46,697 nt of DNA from Nitrospinota bacterium (GCA_016194325.1 JACQBS010000135.1:1-46697); one strand, 5' to 3'; positions 30,034 through 41,320 are shown, numbered from the stretch's first letter. The notes: a model not told the origin generated them from the letters alone. A program made the numbers and translations.

Positions 30034-32313
30034 GTGGAAGCAATAGTTATGAGTCCTAAAAAGCTTATCATTACCGGGTTATTGGTCGCTCTGGCTATCT
30101 CAATACTCATCTACCAGCTTGCATCGGGGCTTAACAGCAGGGTTGCCTTTGCAAGGAAAGAGTTGTTAGGTCTTGAGTATATAAAACCTCTTGTAAAGTT
30201 CATTGAGCATACGCAGCGCCACAGAGGCATTATGAACGGGTATTTGAGCGGTGAAATATCTCTTAAAAATGAGGCGATAGCCGAGCTTAAGGAAATTGAA
30301 GAGACCATACGGCAGATTGACTTGATTGACTTCCGGATCGGCCGGCACCTTGATGCTTCAATACGATGGGCTGAGCTAAAGGCAAAATGGCGGAGGCTTC
30401 AGGGTGACGCATTGAATATCTCACAGGAGGAGAGTTTCAACAGGCATACCGAAGTTATAGCCGGGACGGTTGCCATAATATACCATGTAGCCGATACATC
30501 CAACCTTGCCCTTGACCCTGATTTAGGCTCAAACCATATCAAGGAGATAGTTGTTACCCATCTGCCGACACTGATAGAATGCCTCGGACAGATGCGAGCC
30601 AAAAGTACCGGTGCCCTTGCGAGCGGGAGGATTAACGAGGCAGGGAAGATGCATCTCGCGATCCTTGAGTCTAAGGCGATCGCAGCGCTTGATGGCGTAA
30701 GTCATCACCTGTCGGAGGCCGTGGATGTTGCACCAGGGCTTAGTCTCAAGCTCGGTAACCTCTCCAAAGATATAGCTGAAACTACTGCCGACGCCCTCGG
30801 ACTTGTCCGAGGCAGGATACTCGCATCCATGTTTGATTTAACCCCATTAGAGTTCTTTAACCAGATCTCAGTGCCTATACGGAACGGGTTCAAGCTTCAT
30901 GCACTCTCCATATCCGCGTTGGAAGAAATGCTTGGCTCAAGGATAAGAAGGCTTACGCGGGAGATGTATTTTGCAGTAGGGGCGGCCATGTCCGGCACAG
31001 GACTGCTGGTCTATCTGGGGATATGGTCATATATATCCGTCATGAACGGAATCCGCCGCCTGGAGCTTAGCTCAAAAGAGTTATCAGAGGTGAATAAAAA
31101 GCTTGAGTATGATATTATTGAGCGTATGAAGGTTGAAGAGCGGTTGATTGAAAGCGAAATGTTGAGCCGCTCCATACTTGAAGGCGCCGGTGACGGCATC
31201 ATTACCATCAATGGACATGGTATTATAGAATCCTTCAACCCGGCTGCCTCGGACATCTTCAACTATTCACCGGATGAAGTTAAGGGGAATGGCATCTCTA
31301 TGCTCTTCTCAGAACCCGGCAAGGATGCAAACGGCTATTTGGCGGATTATCTGGCCGGAGAAGGCAAAGGCATAAGCATGCTGGAGACCGTCGCTGTGCG
31401 CAAAGACGGGTCGGTCTTCCCTGCCGAGCTTGCCGCAAGCAAAATAGATATCCCCATGAAGAGCCTTTATACTATCGTCCTTCGCGATATTTCTGAGCGT
31501 AACAGGGTGACTCTCATGGAGCGGCATAACAGGGAGCTGAAAAGAGAGGTAGAAGAGAGGCTCAGGATTGAGGAGAGGCTTAAAAAGTCCCTTGAGCGGG
31601 AGCGCGAGTTAAACCAGATGAAGTCACGCTTCGTATCCATTGTTTCCCATGAGTTCCGCACTCCCCTCAGCATCATCGCCTCCTCGACCGAGCTTATAGA
31701 AAAACACCGTGACCGCGTATCCGGGGAAAAATTTTCCGTTTATATTCAGAGGATAAAGAGCTCAAATTCAAGGATGGTTGAGCTCATGGATGATGTGCTT
31801 ATGATAGGCCGTTATTCGGAAGGGAAGGTGGAGTTCAACCCGGCGCCGCTGCACCTGAGGAAGTTCTGCGAAAACCTCGTTGAATCCATCCAGTTCCAGA
31901 TAAAAAGCGGCCATATAATAACCTTCAATGGCTCAAACTGCCCCTATGGAGCGGTCATGGACGAGAAGCTTTTACGGCAGATGCTCATCAATCTTCTTAA
32001 CAATGCGGTCAAGTACTCACCGGATATGCACGGGGTTCTTCTTGATGTGTACGGCGAAGGGGATGAAGTCCTTTTTATCGTAAGCGATAAGGGCATAGGC
32101 ATACCGGAAGAATCCATAGGGCATCTGTTTGAGCCGTTCCACCGCGCAGGCAATACCGGCACTATACAGGGCACCGGGCTTGGCCTTGCAATAGTGAAGA
32201 ATGCCGTAGATGCCCATAAAGGCAAGATAGAGGTGAAGAGCCTCGTCGGTTCAGGCACTGTATTCAAGATACGGCTCCAGCTTAAAAATGCGGAGGTTGT
32301 GGAAAATGCCTAA
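30034..32313 (+). CDS. Membrane sensor histidine kinase with PAS domain
   Basis: Two TM segments, PAS (GDGIITINGHGIIESFNPAASDIF), HisKA FVSIVSHEFRTPL, HATPase DKGIGIPEES...GTGLGLAIV. Confidence 0.93.
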   Translation: MEAIVMSPKKLIITGLLVALAISILIYQLASGLNSRVAFARKELLGLEYIKPLVKFIEHTQRHRGIMNGYLSGEISLKNEAIAELKEIEETIRQIDLIDFRIGRHLDASIRWAELKAKWRRLQGDALNISQEESFNRHTEVIAGTVAIIYHVADTSNLALDPDLGSNHIKEIVVTHLPTLIECLGQMRAKSTGALASGRINEAGKMHLAILESKAIAALDGVSHHLSEAVDVAPGLSLKLGNLSKDIAETTADALGLVRGRILASMFDLTPLEFFNQISVPIRNGFKLHALSISALEEMLGSRIRRLTREMYFAVGAAMSGTGLLVYLGIWSYISVMNGIRRLELSSKELSEVNKKLEYDIIERMKVEERLIESEMLSRSILEGAGDGIITINGHGIIESFNPAASDIFNYSPDEVKGNGISMLFSEPGKDANGYLADYLAGEGKGISMLETVAVRKDGSVFPAELAASKIDIPMKSLYTIVLRDISERNRVTLMERHNRELKREVEERLRIEERLKKSLERERELNQMKSRFVSIVSHEFRTPLSIIASSTELIEKHRDRVSGEKFSVYIQRIKSSNSRMVELMDDVLMIGRYSEGKVEFNPAPLHLRKFCENLVESIQFQIKSGHIITFNGSNCPYGAVMDEKLLRQMLINLLNNAVKYSPDMHGVLLDVYGEGDEVLFIVSDKGIGIPEESIGHLFEPFHRAGNTGTIQGTGLGLAIVKNAVDAHKGKIEVKSLVGSGTVFKIRLQLKNAEVVENA

Positions 32314-34405
32314 GGTGCTGCTCATAGACGATGAAAAAGATGTTAGGGAAAACCTCAAGGATATGCTCGGGCTCAACGGGTTTGAGGTGTTTACTGCGGA
32401 GGACGGGCGGGAAGGAGTTTATCTCGCACATAGAGAGCTGCCTCATGTGATTTTGTGCGATATCTTAATGCCAGTTCTTGACGGCTATGATGTCCTTGAG
32501 GCGATCCGGGCTTATCCGCCCACTTCACAGATACCTTTTATATTCCTCAGCGCCCTCGCCGACAGGGAACACATAAGGCAGGGGATGAACCTCGGCGCCG
32601 AGGATTTTATAACAAAACCCTTTACCGAGACGGAAGTGATTGTATCTATATATACACAGTTAAAGAAACGGAGCGCCCTGTTTAAATCAAGGTTGCTTGT
32701 CGTTGAGGATGAGGAGGCAGCAAGGGCCAACCTTATGGACATACTTGAGTTAAATGGTTTTGAGGCTATGGGTGCGGCCGACGGCCGTGAGGGATTAGAA
32801 ATTGCGCTCAGGGAGCACCCTGACCTGATACTCTGCGATGTAATGATGCCGGGAATAGACGGCTACGTCATGCTTGATAAACTCCGCAGCCACAAAGCGA
32901 CCGAGCAGACGCCGTTTATCTTCCTGACTGCCGTTGCCGACAGGCAGAATATGCGTAGAGGCATGAACATGGGCGCTGACGATTACCTGACGAAACCGTA
33001 TACCGAGGAGGAGGTGCTCACCGCCGTCCATATTCGTCTCAGAAAGCAGTCCGAGATGGAGTCTAAAAGGGAAGATATGCGGCACCAGATACATCTGCTC
33101 AAGAGCTACGACAGCCTGACCGGCCTGCCGAATAGGTCGCTGCTTAAGAGCCGTCTTGACACCGAGATACTCTGGAGCAGAAATAAAAATACTATGATTG
33201 CCGGGATTTGCTTAAGCATCAACCGGTTTCGCTCTATAAACGAAGCGTTCAGCCATGAGGTCGGGGACCTGATCCTTCAGCAGGTTGCAAGCCGACTTTT
33301 AAGCCTTGTGCCCAGGTCGGCAACGGTTGCGCGTACAGGCAGCGACCAGTTTTACCTCGTTATCCCGATAAACGGCAGGGCACAGGTGGATGAAGTTATA
33401 ACCCTTGCCATGCTCGCCTCGCTTTCAAATTATTCTTTTAAAGTGCGCAGTCACGACATACATTTGACCGCCAGCATCGGCTTGGTCTCCTTCCCGGACA
33501 ACTGTTCCGATTCCGATTCAATGTTAGAAAACGCCTATATTGCCATGAGTTATATAAAAGAACATGGACCCGGCAGCCATTGCCGGTTCAACCCGAACAT
33601 GACAGCCACCGCCATAAACCGCATGATGATAACGAACGAGATCAGGCATGCTATAGAAAAAAACGAATTGTTGCTGCATTACCAGCCGCAGGTGGAGATG
33701 TCTACAGGGAGGATAGTCTGTGTTGAGGCGTTACTGCGATGGAAGAGGGGAGAGGGTTTGGTGAGCCCTTCCAGTTTTATCCCCATAGCCGAGGAGACCA
33801 AACTTATAATACCTATTGGGGAATGGGCGCTGCGCGAGGCATGCAGACAGGCCTGCCAGTGGCATAATGCCGGATTTAAAGGTCTCAGGGTCGCGGTTAA
33901 CATCTCTTCGGTCCAGCTTTGCGATAAAGCCCTGAAAGAGACCGTTTCAAATATCCTCAGGGAGACGGGGCTTGCCGCTCATTTCCTTGAGCTGGAACCT
34001 ACGGAGAGCTCAATAATGAACAACATTACAGATGTGATAGCGATATTGAAGGATATAAAATCAATGGGTGTCCTAATAGCCATTGACGACTTCGGCACCG
34101 GCTATTCTTCTTTTGGTTATCTAAATCAGCTGCCTCTTGATAAGCTTAAGATTGATCAATTATTCATACAAAATATAGTTTCAGACAGTAACGCACTTGC
34201 GATAATGCAGACTATAATAGCCCTGGGCCATAAGCTTAATCTCAAGGTCATTGCCGAAGGGGTTGAGAATACGGCACAGATGGACATCCTTCTGGAGAAC
34301 GGCTGCGACGAGATACAGGGCTATTACTACAGCAGACCGCTCCCGCCGGCTGAAATGGAGCTTCTCCTGAAGGATAAGAAGCTTTTTGAACCGTTTGGAG
34401 ACTGA
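32288..34405 (+). CDS. REC-REC-(degenerate GGDEF)-EAL c-di-GMP protein
   Basis: Two receiver domains (DILMPVLDGYD, DVMMPGIDGY); GSDQF in place of GGDEF; VEALLRW, IDDFGTGYSS, AEGVEN. Confidence 0.92.
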   Translation: MRRLWKMPKVLLIDDEKDVRENLKDMLGLNGFEVFTAEDGREGVYLAHRELPHVILCDILMPVLDGYDVLEAIRAYPPTSQIPFIFLSALADREHIRQGMNLGAEDFITKPFTETEVIVSIYTQLKKRSALFKSRLLVVEDEEAARANLMDILELNGFEAMGAADGREGLEIALREHPDLILCDVMMPGIDGYVMLDKLRSHKATEQTPFIFLTAVADRQNMRRGMNMGADDYLTKPYTEEEVLTAVHIRLRKQSEMESKREDMRHQIHLLKSYDSLTGLPNRSLLKSRLDTEILWSRNKNTMIAGICLSINRFRSINEAFSHEVGDLILQQVASRLLSLVPRSATVARTGSDQFYLVIPINGRAQVDEVITLAMLASLSNYSFKVRSHDIHLTASIGLVSFPDNCSDSDSMLENAYIAMSYIKEHGPGSHCRFNPNMTATAINRMMITNEIRHAIEKNELLLHYQPQVEMSTGRIVCVEALLRWKRGEGLVSPSSFIPIAEETKLIIPIGEWALREACRQACQWHNAGFKGLRVAVNISSVQLCDKALKETVSNILRETGLAAHFLELEPTESSIMNNITDVIAILKDIKSMGVLIAIDDFGTGYSSFGYLNQLPLDKLKIDQLFIQNIVSDSNALAIMQTIIALGHKLNLKVIAEGVENTAQMDILLENGCDEIQGYYYSRPLPPAEMELLLKDKKLFEPFGD

Positions 34406-34435
34406 CCTGAGGCCGATGGAACACGGATAACACGG

Positions 34436-35554
34436 ATGAGCCTGTCCCCAAAGTCATTAATTGGAGAACGAATTGACACAGAATCATCAGTCAAATATAT
34501 TATGAATGAATTTAAAGAATCTTCCAATATAGTTAAGAAAGCTATCCCGTTTTTATCTAAAAATAAAATTCCTTTGACTCCTGAGAATTATAAGGTTGCA
34601 TACGAGTATTATAGCGGGAATATTCCTGATCTGAAAAATAGTGTAGATGGATTATTGGATAGCGGAGGGCTTACTGAAACTGGAATTAAGGAGATATATA
34701 TTAAGTTCTTCAGCAGAGATTTTGATAGAGAATATAACAATAAGCTGACGGAGCATGTAAATGTTGTTAATGAAACTGCAGATAGGATTGAAGGAATGAT
34801 TGTTAGTACAATTAAAGAGATATTTATGTCTATAGGTAAGGCAGGCAAGTATAATGATTCCCTTAATGAATGTTTCAATAATCTTATAATTGCGGATAAT
34901 ATTGATAAACTAAAAAATACTATATCTTCATTATTAAAACATACTTCCGATATTGTAACATCTTATTCAGAGACTGAAAGAGAATTTAAGGAAACTGTAA
35001 AAGAGCTTGAGAAGGTAAAAGAAGAGCTTAGAAAGTCAGAAAAGGATGTAAGAACCGATATGCTTACAAAAGTTCATAACAGATATGCATTTAACGAGAA
35101 AATGATTGAAGAATTAGAAAGATTTAGCAGATATAAAAGCCCGTGTTCATTATCTATTATAGATATTGATGATTTTAAAGTGATTAATGATAAATATGGT
35201 CATCCTGTAGGGGATAAGGTATTAATTGATGTGGCTAAAATCATAACTGATAGCCTGAGAAAAATAGATCATGTATCCAGTATAGGTGGTGAAGAATTTG
35301 CTTTAATACTGCCAAATACTAATCTGGATAATGCAGTTATAGTTATTAAGAGGATTGTTGAAGCGATAGATTCAACGGATTATACGGTTTCGGGGAAAAG
35401 CATAAAAATAACGATTTCTGCCGGTGTAACAGAATTTATCAATAAAGATATTATTAAAACAGTAATAGAAAGGGCTGATAAAAGTTTATATGATGCCAAG
35501 AATAATGGTAAAAATCGGGTTATGTTTGATCAAATAGAAGAACCTAATATTTAA
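34436..35554 (+). CDS. GGDEF diguanylate cyclase
   Basis: DIDDFKVINDKYGHPVGDKVL, IGGEEFALILP. Confidence 0.9.
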   Translation: MSLSPKSLIGERIDTESSVKYIMNEFKESSNIVKKAIPFLSKNKIPLTPENYKVAYEYYSGNIPDLKNSVDGLLDSGGLTETGIKEIYIKFFSRDFDREYNNKLTEHVNVVNETADRIEGMIVSTIKEIFMSIGKAGKYNDSLNECFNNLIIADNIDKLKNTISSLLKHTSDIVTSYSETEREFKETVKELEKVKEELRKSEKDVRTDMLTKVHNRYAFNEKMIEELERFSRYKSPCSLSIIDIDDFKVINDKYGHPVGDKVLIDVAKIITDSLRKIDHVSSIGGEEFALILPNTNLDNAVIVIKRIVEAIDSTDYTVSGKSIKITISAGVTEFINKDIIKTVIERADKSLYDAKNNGKNRVMFDQIEEPNI

Positions 35555-36278
35555 CCTCAATGAGAAATAATCCTTGCGGAGGTGCGGTAGGACCGGCGGA
35601 TGTCCTGTTTTTATTTTCAAGTATCGTTTTCATTGTTATCGGCTTAAATCTGCCATTTCCTACATAAACAAGTGTCCCTATTATATTTCTCACCATCTGC
35701 TTCAAGAAACCATCTGCCTCAAAGTAGAAAAGTATCATATCTCTGTCCTGTTCTATATCCAGTCTTATCAATGTTCTGACAGGGTCTCTTGCTTCACATG
35801 TAGAAGACCTGAATGATGAGAAATCGTGAGTGCCAATTAAAAATGATGTTGCCTCTTTCATGGCATCAATATCAAGGGGCTGTTTGATAAGCCATGAGTA
35901 TCTATAGTCAAAAGCGGATGGATAGGAGCGTTTTAATATGCAGTATCTGTATATCTTGCTTTTTGCATAATGCTGGGAGTGAAAATTGTCATCAACAGTT
36001 ACAGCATCCTTTACTACAATATCCTTAGGGAGGAGGCTGTTGAATGCCTTCTTAAAAGATATGTCATCTATCTGGGAAGTTGTCTTAAAATTTGCCACCT
36101 GGCCGAGTGCATGGACACCTGAATCAGTTCTGCCTGATGCGATAATAGGAGTTTTCTCAGATGTTATTCTGAAAAGCATATTCTCCATTATCTCCTGAAT
36201 GGTAATGGCATTTAGCTGCCTCTGCCATCCGTGATAATTTGTCCCGTCGTATTCAATGAGTAGTTTTATATTTCGCAT
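35544..36278 (-). CDS. truA: tRNA pseudouridine synthase A
   Basis: LLIEYDGTNYHGWQRQ, ASGRTDSGVHALGQVANF. Confidence 0.95.
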   Translation of the reverse strand: MRNIKLLIEYDGTNYHGWQRQLNAITIQEIMENMLFRITSEKTPIIASGRTDSGVHALGQVANFKTTSQIDDISFKKAFNSLLPKDIVVKDAVTVDDNFHSQHYAKSKIYRYCILKRSYPSAFDYRYSWLIKQPLDIDAMKEATSFLIGTHDFSSFRSSTCEARDPVRTLIRLDIEQDRDMILFYFEADGFLKQMVRNIIGTLVYVGNGRFKPITMKTILENKNRTSAGPTAPPQGLFLIEVKY

Positions 36279-36288
36279 AAATTCTTTT

Positions 36289-36422
36289 AGCCACAGACTT
36301 TCACTGACTAAATCAAAACGAGAAGTTGAGAAAATAAGAAGATTGGAAGATGAAAATTATAAAACTTCTTAAACTTCTCATCTTCATATCTTCATTTGTT
36401 AAGTCTGTGTCAGTCCGTGGCG
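36289..36422. repeat. Intergenic tandem-unit inverted repeat (agccacagac...gtccgtggc)
   Basis: gaagttgagaaaataagaaga / cttctcatcttcatatcttc units. Confidence 0.8.
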
Positions 36423-37366
36423 AATAAGTTATTCAGCATATCAGTATGTCTTTCACAAAACTCATACTTGCTCTCAAGCTGTGAGTATATAAGCTCCGCC
36501 TGCCAGTGTGCATTGAAGAGCCTGCAACCTTTATCCTCACAGAATGGTTCGCCTGTGATGTGAAAGAATAATGCCTGTGCTGTATATCCCTTACAGACCT
36601 CTGTCATACGGGGGTCATTATATTCTATAAATCTCCCCTCAAATTTATTTTTAAACTCTGCAAGTGCTAAATCATCCATCCCCATCATCCCGTATTGTTG
36701 TTTCATTAAATAAAATTCCCTCGGTTTTGCCGGTGCCTCAACAATTCCAGCAGTGGAGATAATTGATGGAAATCCATATACAGATGACCTTGAATGATAC
36801 CTGCTGTCATCATCTTCCCATGTGGCTATGAGCTGGTTTGTAAATACTATATGAAGATGTGCAAAGGAATGTTCGCTTCTTTCAATTGAATTAGATTCTT
36901 CGCCTCGCTCAGAATGACACTTCTGCTGCTGGTTGTCATTCTGAGGGCGAAGCCCGAAGAATCTCGGATTGAAATTCCTGTACATCAAGGAATGATAAAC
37001 ATTTTGAAGCTCAAAACCATCATAAAATACACCTATTGATTTTGTAGCAGGGATTAGTATCTTTCTCCGTTCATAATCTATCTCTGCATAGAGAGGGTCG
37101 GGATTTAGCTTCTGTTTTGAATAGTCTAATACCCTTATACCTGCCAATTTCCCTGCAAGCAAATCAACCGTATCGTCAGTTTTTGAGGAATCTAATTGGC
37201 CGAGAAAGAATGAAATAAAATCTGTCCTTACATCTATTGTAGATTCAGGAAGGAGTGTTTTTAGATATAATGATAATTTTTCTAAATCGGGATTTGTAAT
37301 AACCCCTTTTCCATAAATGTGAATAAAGGAAGGAATACGATACATAGGGTAGGGAGCAGGAGACAA
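36410..37366 (-). CDS. Conserved protein, possibly DUF6775-like putative metallopeptidase
   Basis: HLHIVFTNQLIATWEDDDSRYHSRSSVYGFPSIISTAGIVEAPAKPREFY; family name from memory. Confidence 0.55.
   Translation of the reverse strand: MSPAPYPMYRIPSFIHIYGKGVITNPDLEKLSLYLKTLLPESTIDVRTDFISFFLGQLDSSKTDDTVDLLAGKLAGIRVLDYSKQKLNPDPLYAEIDYERRKILIPATKSIGVFYDGFELQNVYHSLMYRNFNPRFFGLRPQNDNQQQKCHSERGEESNSIERSEHSFAHLHIVFTNQLIATWEDDDSRYHSRSSVYGFPSIISTAGIVEAPAKPREFYLMKQQYGMMGMDDLALAEFKNKFEGRFIEYNDPRMTEVCKGYTAQALFFHITGEPFCEDKGCRLFNAHWQAELIYSQLESKYEFCERHTDMLNNLFATD
36893..36964. repeat. Palindromic repeat inside a coding gene (agattcttcg...cgaagaatct)
   Basis: Arms AGATTCTTCG..CTCAGAATGACA / TGTCATTCTGAG..CGAAGAATCT; encodes KCHSERGEESN. 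Confidence 0.92.
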
Positions 37367-37399
37367 GAGGAATCTCTTTTTGCCCCCTGCTCCATACAG

Positions 37400-38194
37400 T
37401 TATTTCTTTTTTAGCTTCTCCTTAATTACCTCTGCACCCTTTTTGCCAGATAGGAGCATTGCACCAAATGTAGGTCCCATCCTCGGCAGGCCATATACAG
37501 TTGAAACTGCCATCCCCATCACAATGAGTCCTGGGTGTGCCTCTCCAGTATATTCAACAACCAAATCCTCTGACCTCTCCACCCACATAGCGCCAAAACC
37601 TTTTGGCTTCATTAAACCCCTCTCAGCGAGCTTTGCTACAACACAGGCATCATGTCCTGTGGCATCTACCACAATTTTAGATTCAAGTGCCACAGGGTCA
37701 ACACATGTAATCTCCCTTGGGAGTGCTGCCACAGGTGTCCAGTTTATTACAGCCCCGGCGACCCTGTTTTTTTCTCTAATCACGATATCATCAAACTTTG
37801 TCATGTTGATAATCATTACGCCTGCATCACAGGCGGCTGCGATTAGTTTTGAGCAGGCATGAGGCCCGTTAGTCATATATAGCCCCTCAGTTACCTTTTC
37901 ATAGGGGATACCGAGTTCATCCAGCACTTCCTGCCCGGGCGCTCTTACAGTTATCTTATTCATAAGATACCCGCCTATCCAGAATCCTCCACCAAGATAG
38001 TTATTTCGCTCTACTATAAGAGTTTTTATGCCGCTCTTCGCCAGTTCCTTGCCTGCCATGAGTCCGCTTGGACCACCGCCTACTATAATTACATCACTCT
38101 CTACATACTCATTGAATGTCTTTGAAAAGCCCTCTACTATTGCCCTTGTTACCTCTTTCTCTCCAACATCGCTGAAAATCTTTTTTTCTGCCAT
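37400..38194 (-). CDS. thi4: Thi4-family thiazole synthase
   Basis: [61 protein letters not shown]. Confidence 0.93.
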   Translation of the reverse strand: MAEKKIFSDVGEKEVTRAIVEGFSKTFNEYVESDVIIVGGGPSGLMAGKELAKSGIKTLIVERNNYLGGGFWIGGYLMNKITVRAPGQEVLDELGIPYEKVTEGLYMTNGPHACSKLIAAACDAGVMIINMTKFDDIVIREKNRVAGAVINWTPVAALPREITCVDPVALESKIVVDATGHDACVVAKLAERGLMKPKGFGAMWVERSEDLVVEYTGEAHPGLIVMGMAVSTVYGLPRMGPTFGAMLLSGKKGAEVIKEKLKKK

Positions 38195-38222
38195 TTAAAT
38201 CCTCCCTGTTAAAATTCAATTT

Positions 38223-38338
38223 AGCCACAGATGAACACAGACTTATACAAGAAGATAAGAAGTTGAGAAGTTAAGAAATCTCATCTTCCCATTTTCTTAT
38301 CTTTTTGCTTTTAATATTGTCTGTGAAAGTCTGTGGCT
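38223..38338. repeat. Intergenic tandem-unit inverted repeat (agccacagat...gtctgtggct)
   Basis: agaagataagaagttgagaag units with complementary arm. Confidence 0.8.
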
Positions 38339-38387
38339 GAATATATAATTTATTAAAATTTATATTATCTTAACCTGTTATCTTGTG

Positions 38388-39893
38388 TCAAATTCTTTTC
38401 AATATCTCCTCTGCAGCCCTTATTCCTGATTTTGCAGTGTGTGCAGCACCTGAACCGGGGAACACTTCATCACCGACCATGAAGAGTTTTTTTACAGGGG
38501 TCTTGGATGAGGGGCTGTTAAAACCGTAAAAACCAGACTGATTGTTAAAACTCCTTAACATACCATTTTTTCTTAAAGTCATACGCTGATAATCATCAGG
38601 GGTTATGCTGTAAGCACAGTCAATAAATTCAGATATGAATGGTATAAGCTGTTCCAAACTGTCAACCATCTCTTTTGTTTTATTCTCTCTCTCCGTTTCC
38701 CAATTAATCTTTGATGCCTCATCCTGAGATAAAAAATAGGTGGCTGTTATACACCTCTTTCCATGGGGTGCCCTCGTCTCATCCCATCCCGGACTGGCAG
38801 AAATAAATATTATATTACTGTCACTGGCAGGGAGTTCATAGTCCCTCAACATTATGGCATGTTCACCCATCAGCTCAGGTATCACCTTTTCATCTACACC
38901 GAGGAGGACTGAAAACGGCACAAGACCGTTTCCTATTTTTTTATTAATTTTTGAAAATTGGTTTTTCTTTCTTTTTTTCTTTATGAGACTGCCTTCAATA
39001 TTTGAAAAGGTAGTATCGGAAATAACCCAGTCTGACTTTAACTCACTGACTGAATTTCCCTCCCTTACCTTTACGCCGTATGCCTTACTCCCTTTAAGGA
39101 TTATCTCTTCCGCAGTGGAATTGCATGTAATCTTACCGCCATATTTTATCAACTGTTTTTCAAGTGTATTTGTCAATATCCTTGCTCCCCCCTTAATTCC
39201 ATAGATTCCCCTCTTTGGTATCCCGAGAATGATTGATGATATTGGGAGAGGGATATCTGCACTCTTTTTGTGTGTAAAATAGATGAGCTGCAGGTCAATG
39301 AAAGATTTTATCTCTGATGGGTTAACCCATTTATCGGCTAAATGCAGTATATCCTTTTTTCTTTTTAGGAAGATTGATATTGCAGTATAAAGTTTCTTTA
39401 ATCTTTTATTTTCATGCGTGTAATGATTCTTCAGCGAATAGAAATGGTCTTTGTTCAAGAGGTAATAGATTTCATCTTCTATCTTGTCTGACTCCTGATA
39501 GAATTTTATAAGGTTTGCCATGTCCGAGGGGAATTCCCTCTTTAACTCTTCATAAAACCTATTCCTCTCTGAATAGATATTTATCCTGTGATTTGGCAGT
39601 ATTACCTGTAATCCCGGCTCTATTTTCCTTATAATAGATTCTCTTTCAAGAAGGTCATTAAGTATATTGAATTCTGAGAACAGCCAGTGAAATACCTCCC
39701 CATGTCCGAATCCCCAGAAGAGTGATGCGGCAATATCAAAGTTATATCCGTTTTTTAAAATTGAATTGCATAAGCCGCCGGCTGATGAATTCTGCTCTAC
39801 GACAAGGACCCTCAATCCCCTCTTTGATAAAAGAGATGCAGAGGTCAGTCCGCCTATGCCTCCGCCTATAACTATTACATCGTAATCAGACAT
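38388..39893 (-). CDS. Phytoene desaturase/CrtISO-like FAD-dependent oxidoreductase
   Basis: YDVIVIGGGIGGLTSASLLSKRGLRVLVVEQNSSAGG; C-terminal MVGDEVFPGSGAAHTAKSG. Confidence 0.88.
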   Translation of the reverse strand: MSDYDVIVIGGGIGGLTSASLLSKRGLRVLVVEQNSSAGGLCNSILKNGYNFDIAASLFWGFGHGEVFHWLFSEFNILNDLLERESIIRKIEPGLQVILPNHRINIYSERNRFYEELKREFPSDMANLIKFYQESDKIEDEIYYLLNKDHFYSLKNHYTHENKRLKKLYTAISIFLKRKKDILHLADKWVNPSEIKSFIDLQLIYFTHKKSADIPLPISSIILGIPKRGIYGIKGGARILTNTLEKQLIKYGGKITCNSTAEEIILKGSKAYGVKVREGNSVSELKSDWVISDTTFSNIEGSLIKKKRKKNQFSKINKKIGNGLVPFSVLLGVDEKVIPELMGEHAIMLRDYELPASDSNIIFISASPGWDETRAPHGKRCITATYFLSQDEASKINWETERENKTKEMVDSLEQLIPFISEFIDCAYSITPDDYQRMTLRKNGMLRSFNNQSGFYGFNSPSSKTPVKKLFMVGDEVFPGSGAAHTAKSGIRAAEEILKRI

Positions 39894-39901
39894 ACTATTT
39901 A

Positions 39902-39979
39902 GAGGCTGAGGCTAAGGCTAAGGTTAAGAAAACATTAAACCTCAACCTCAACCTCAACCTCAACCTTAACCTTAACCTT
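39902..39979. repeat. 6-bp tandem-unit hairpin (aggcta/aggtta ... acctca x4, acctta x2)
   Basis: Direct reading of the sequence. Confidence 0.92.
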
Positions 39980-41320
39980 TTATTTGGTATTCAGCCTGTC
40001 AATAAAATCGGTATAGAATTCTCCTTTTAGAAAATCCTTATGGGAGAGAACCTTTTTGTGAAATGTGATGGTGGTCTTAATTCCTTCCACATGAAACTCC
40101 TCTAATGCCCTATTCATCTTTGCAATTGCATCCTCTCTGTCATGTCCATGAACTATCAGCTTTGCTATCAGGGAATCATAGTATGGAAGGACTGTATATT
40201 CAGAATATATTGCAGTATCTACCCTTACACCTGGCCCGCCGGGGATATTTAATGCTGTTATCTTGCCGGGAGATGGAATGAATTTATCAGGGTCTTCTGC
40301 ATTTATCCTGCACTCAATACTGTGGCCGAATATATTTACCTCTTTTTGCTTTATCTTTAGCTTTTCTCCTGCCGCAATCCTTATCTGCTCCTTTATCAGG
40401 TCAATACCTGTTACCATTTCTGTAACTGGGTGCTCCACCTGTATCCTTGTGTTCATCTCTATAAAATAATATTTGCCGTCTCCGTCAAGCAAGAACTCTA
40501 TAGTCCCGACACTCTGATAGTGTATAGATTTTACTGCCTTTACTGCACACTCCCCCATCTCCTTTCTTAATTTATTGGTTAAAGCCGGTGAAGGGGATTC
40601 CTCAATTAATTTCTGATGTCTCCTCTGTATAGAGCAATCCCTTTCGCCAAGATGGATAATATTCCCTTTTTCATCCGCCATGATTTGAAACTCAATGTGC
40701 CTTGGCCTTTCAATATACTTTTCCATGTAAATGTGCGGGTCGGCAAATGCAGCAGAAGCCTCAGACTGAACCACATTGAAGGTGTCTATGAGGTCATCTT
40801 TTTTCCTTATAATCCTCATTCCCCTGCCGCCGCCGCCTGCCGATGCCTTCAATATTATCGGGTATCCTATCTTTTCTGCAATCACGGCAGCCTCAACTGC
40901 AGATTCAACCCTCTCAGGGCTTCCGGGGACAATCGGCACACCTGCCTCTTTCATTGCATTCTTTGCCTTCACCTTGTTCCCCATGAGCCTGATATTCTCA
41001 GGTGTCGGCCCAATAAATTTTATGCCGCAGGTCTGGCATATCTCTGCAAGGGATGGATTCTCGGAGAGGAATCCGTAGCCGGGATGTATTGCATCTGCAC
41101 CTGTAATCTCCGCCGCACTTATTATGCTTGGTATATGGAGGTAGCTCTTGCTGCTTTCAGGGGGGCCTATACAGACAGCCTCATCTGCAAATTTCACATG
41201 GAGCGAATTCACATCTGCCGTTGAATGGATTGCAACGGTCTTTATCCCGAGCTCTTTACAAGCCCTTATGACTCTTAGGGCTATTTCACCACGATTGGCA
41301 ATTAATATTTTATTGAACAT
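39980..41320 (-). CDS. accC: Acetyl-CoA carboxylase biotin carboxylase subunit
   Basis: [55 protein letters not shown]. Confidence 0.96.
   Translation of the reverse strand: MFNKILIANRGEIALRVIRACKELGIKTVAIHSTADVNSLHVKFADEAVCIGPPESSKSYLHIPSIISAAEITGADAIHPGYGFLSENPSLAEICQTCGIKFIGPTPENIRLMGNKVKAKNAMKEAGVPIVPGSPERVESAVEAAVIAEKIGYPIILKASAGGGGRGMRIIRKKDDLIDTFNVVQSEASAAFADPHIYMEKYIERPRHIEFQIMADEKGNIIHLGERDCSIQRRHQKLIEESPSPALTNKLRKEMGECAVKAVKSIHYQSVGTIEFLLDGDGKYYFIEMNTRIQVEHPVTEMVTGIDLIKEQIRIAAGEKLKIKQKEVNIFGHSIECRINAEDPDKFIPSPGKITALNIPGGPGVRVDTAIYSEYTVLPYYDSLIAKLIVHGHDREDAIAKMNRALEEFHVEGIKTTITFHKKVLSHKDFLKGEFYTDFIDRLNTK

Noticed and set aside
33330-33360. Possible active diguanylate cyclase in the REC-REC-GGDEF-EAL protein
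   Set aside because: The signature reads GSDQF, so cyclase activity is unlikely; the EAL motifs are mostly preserved.
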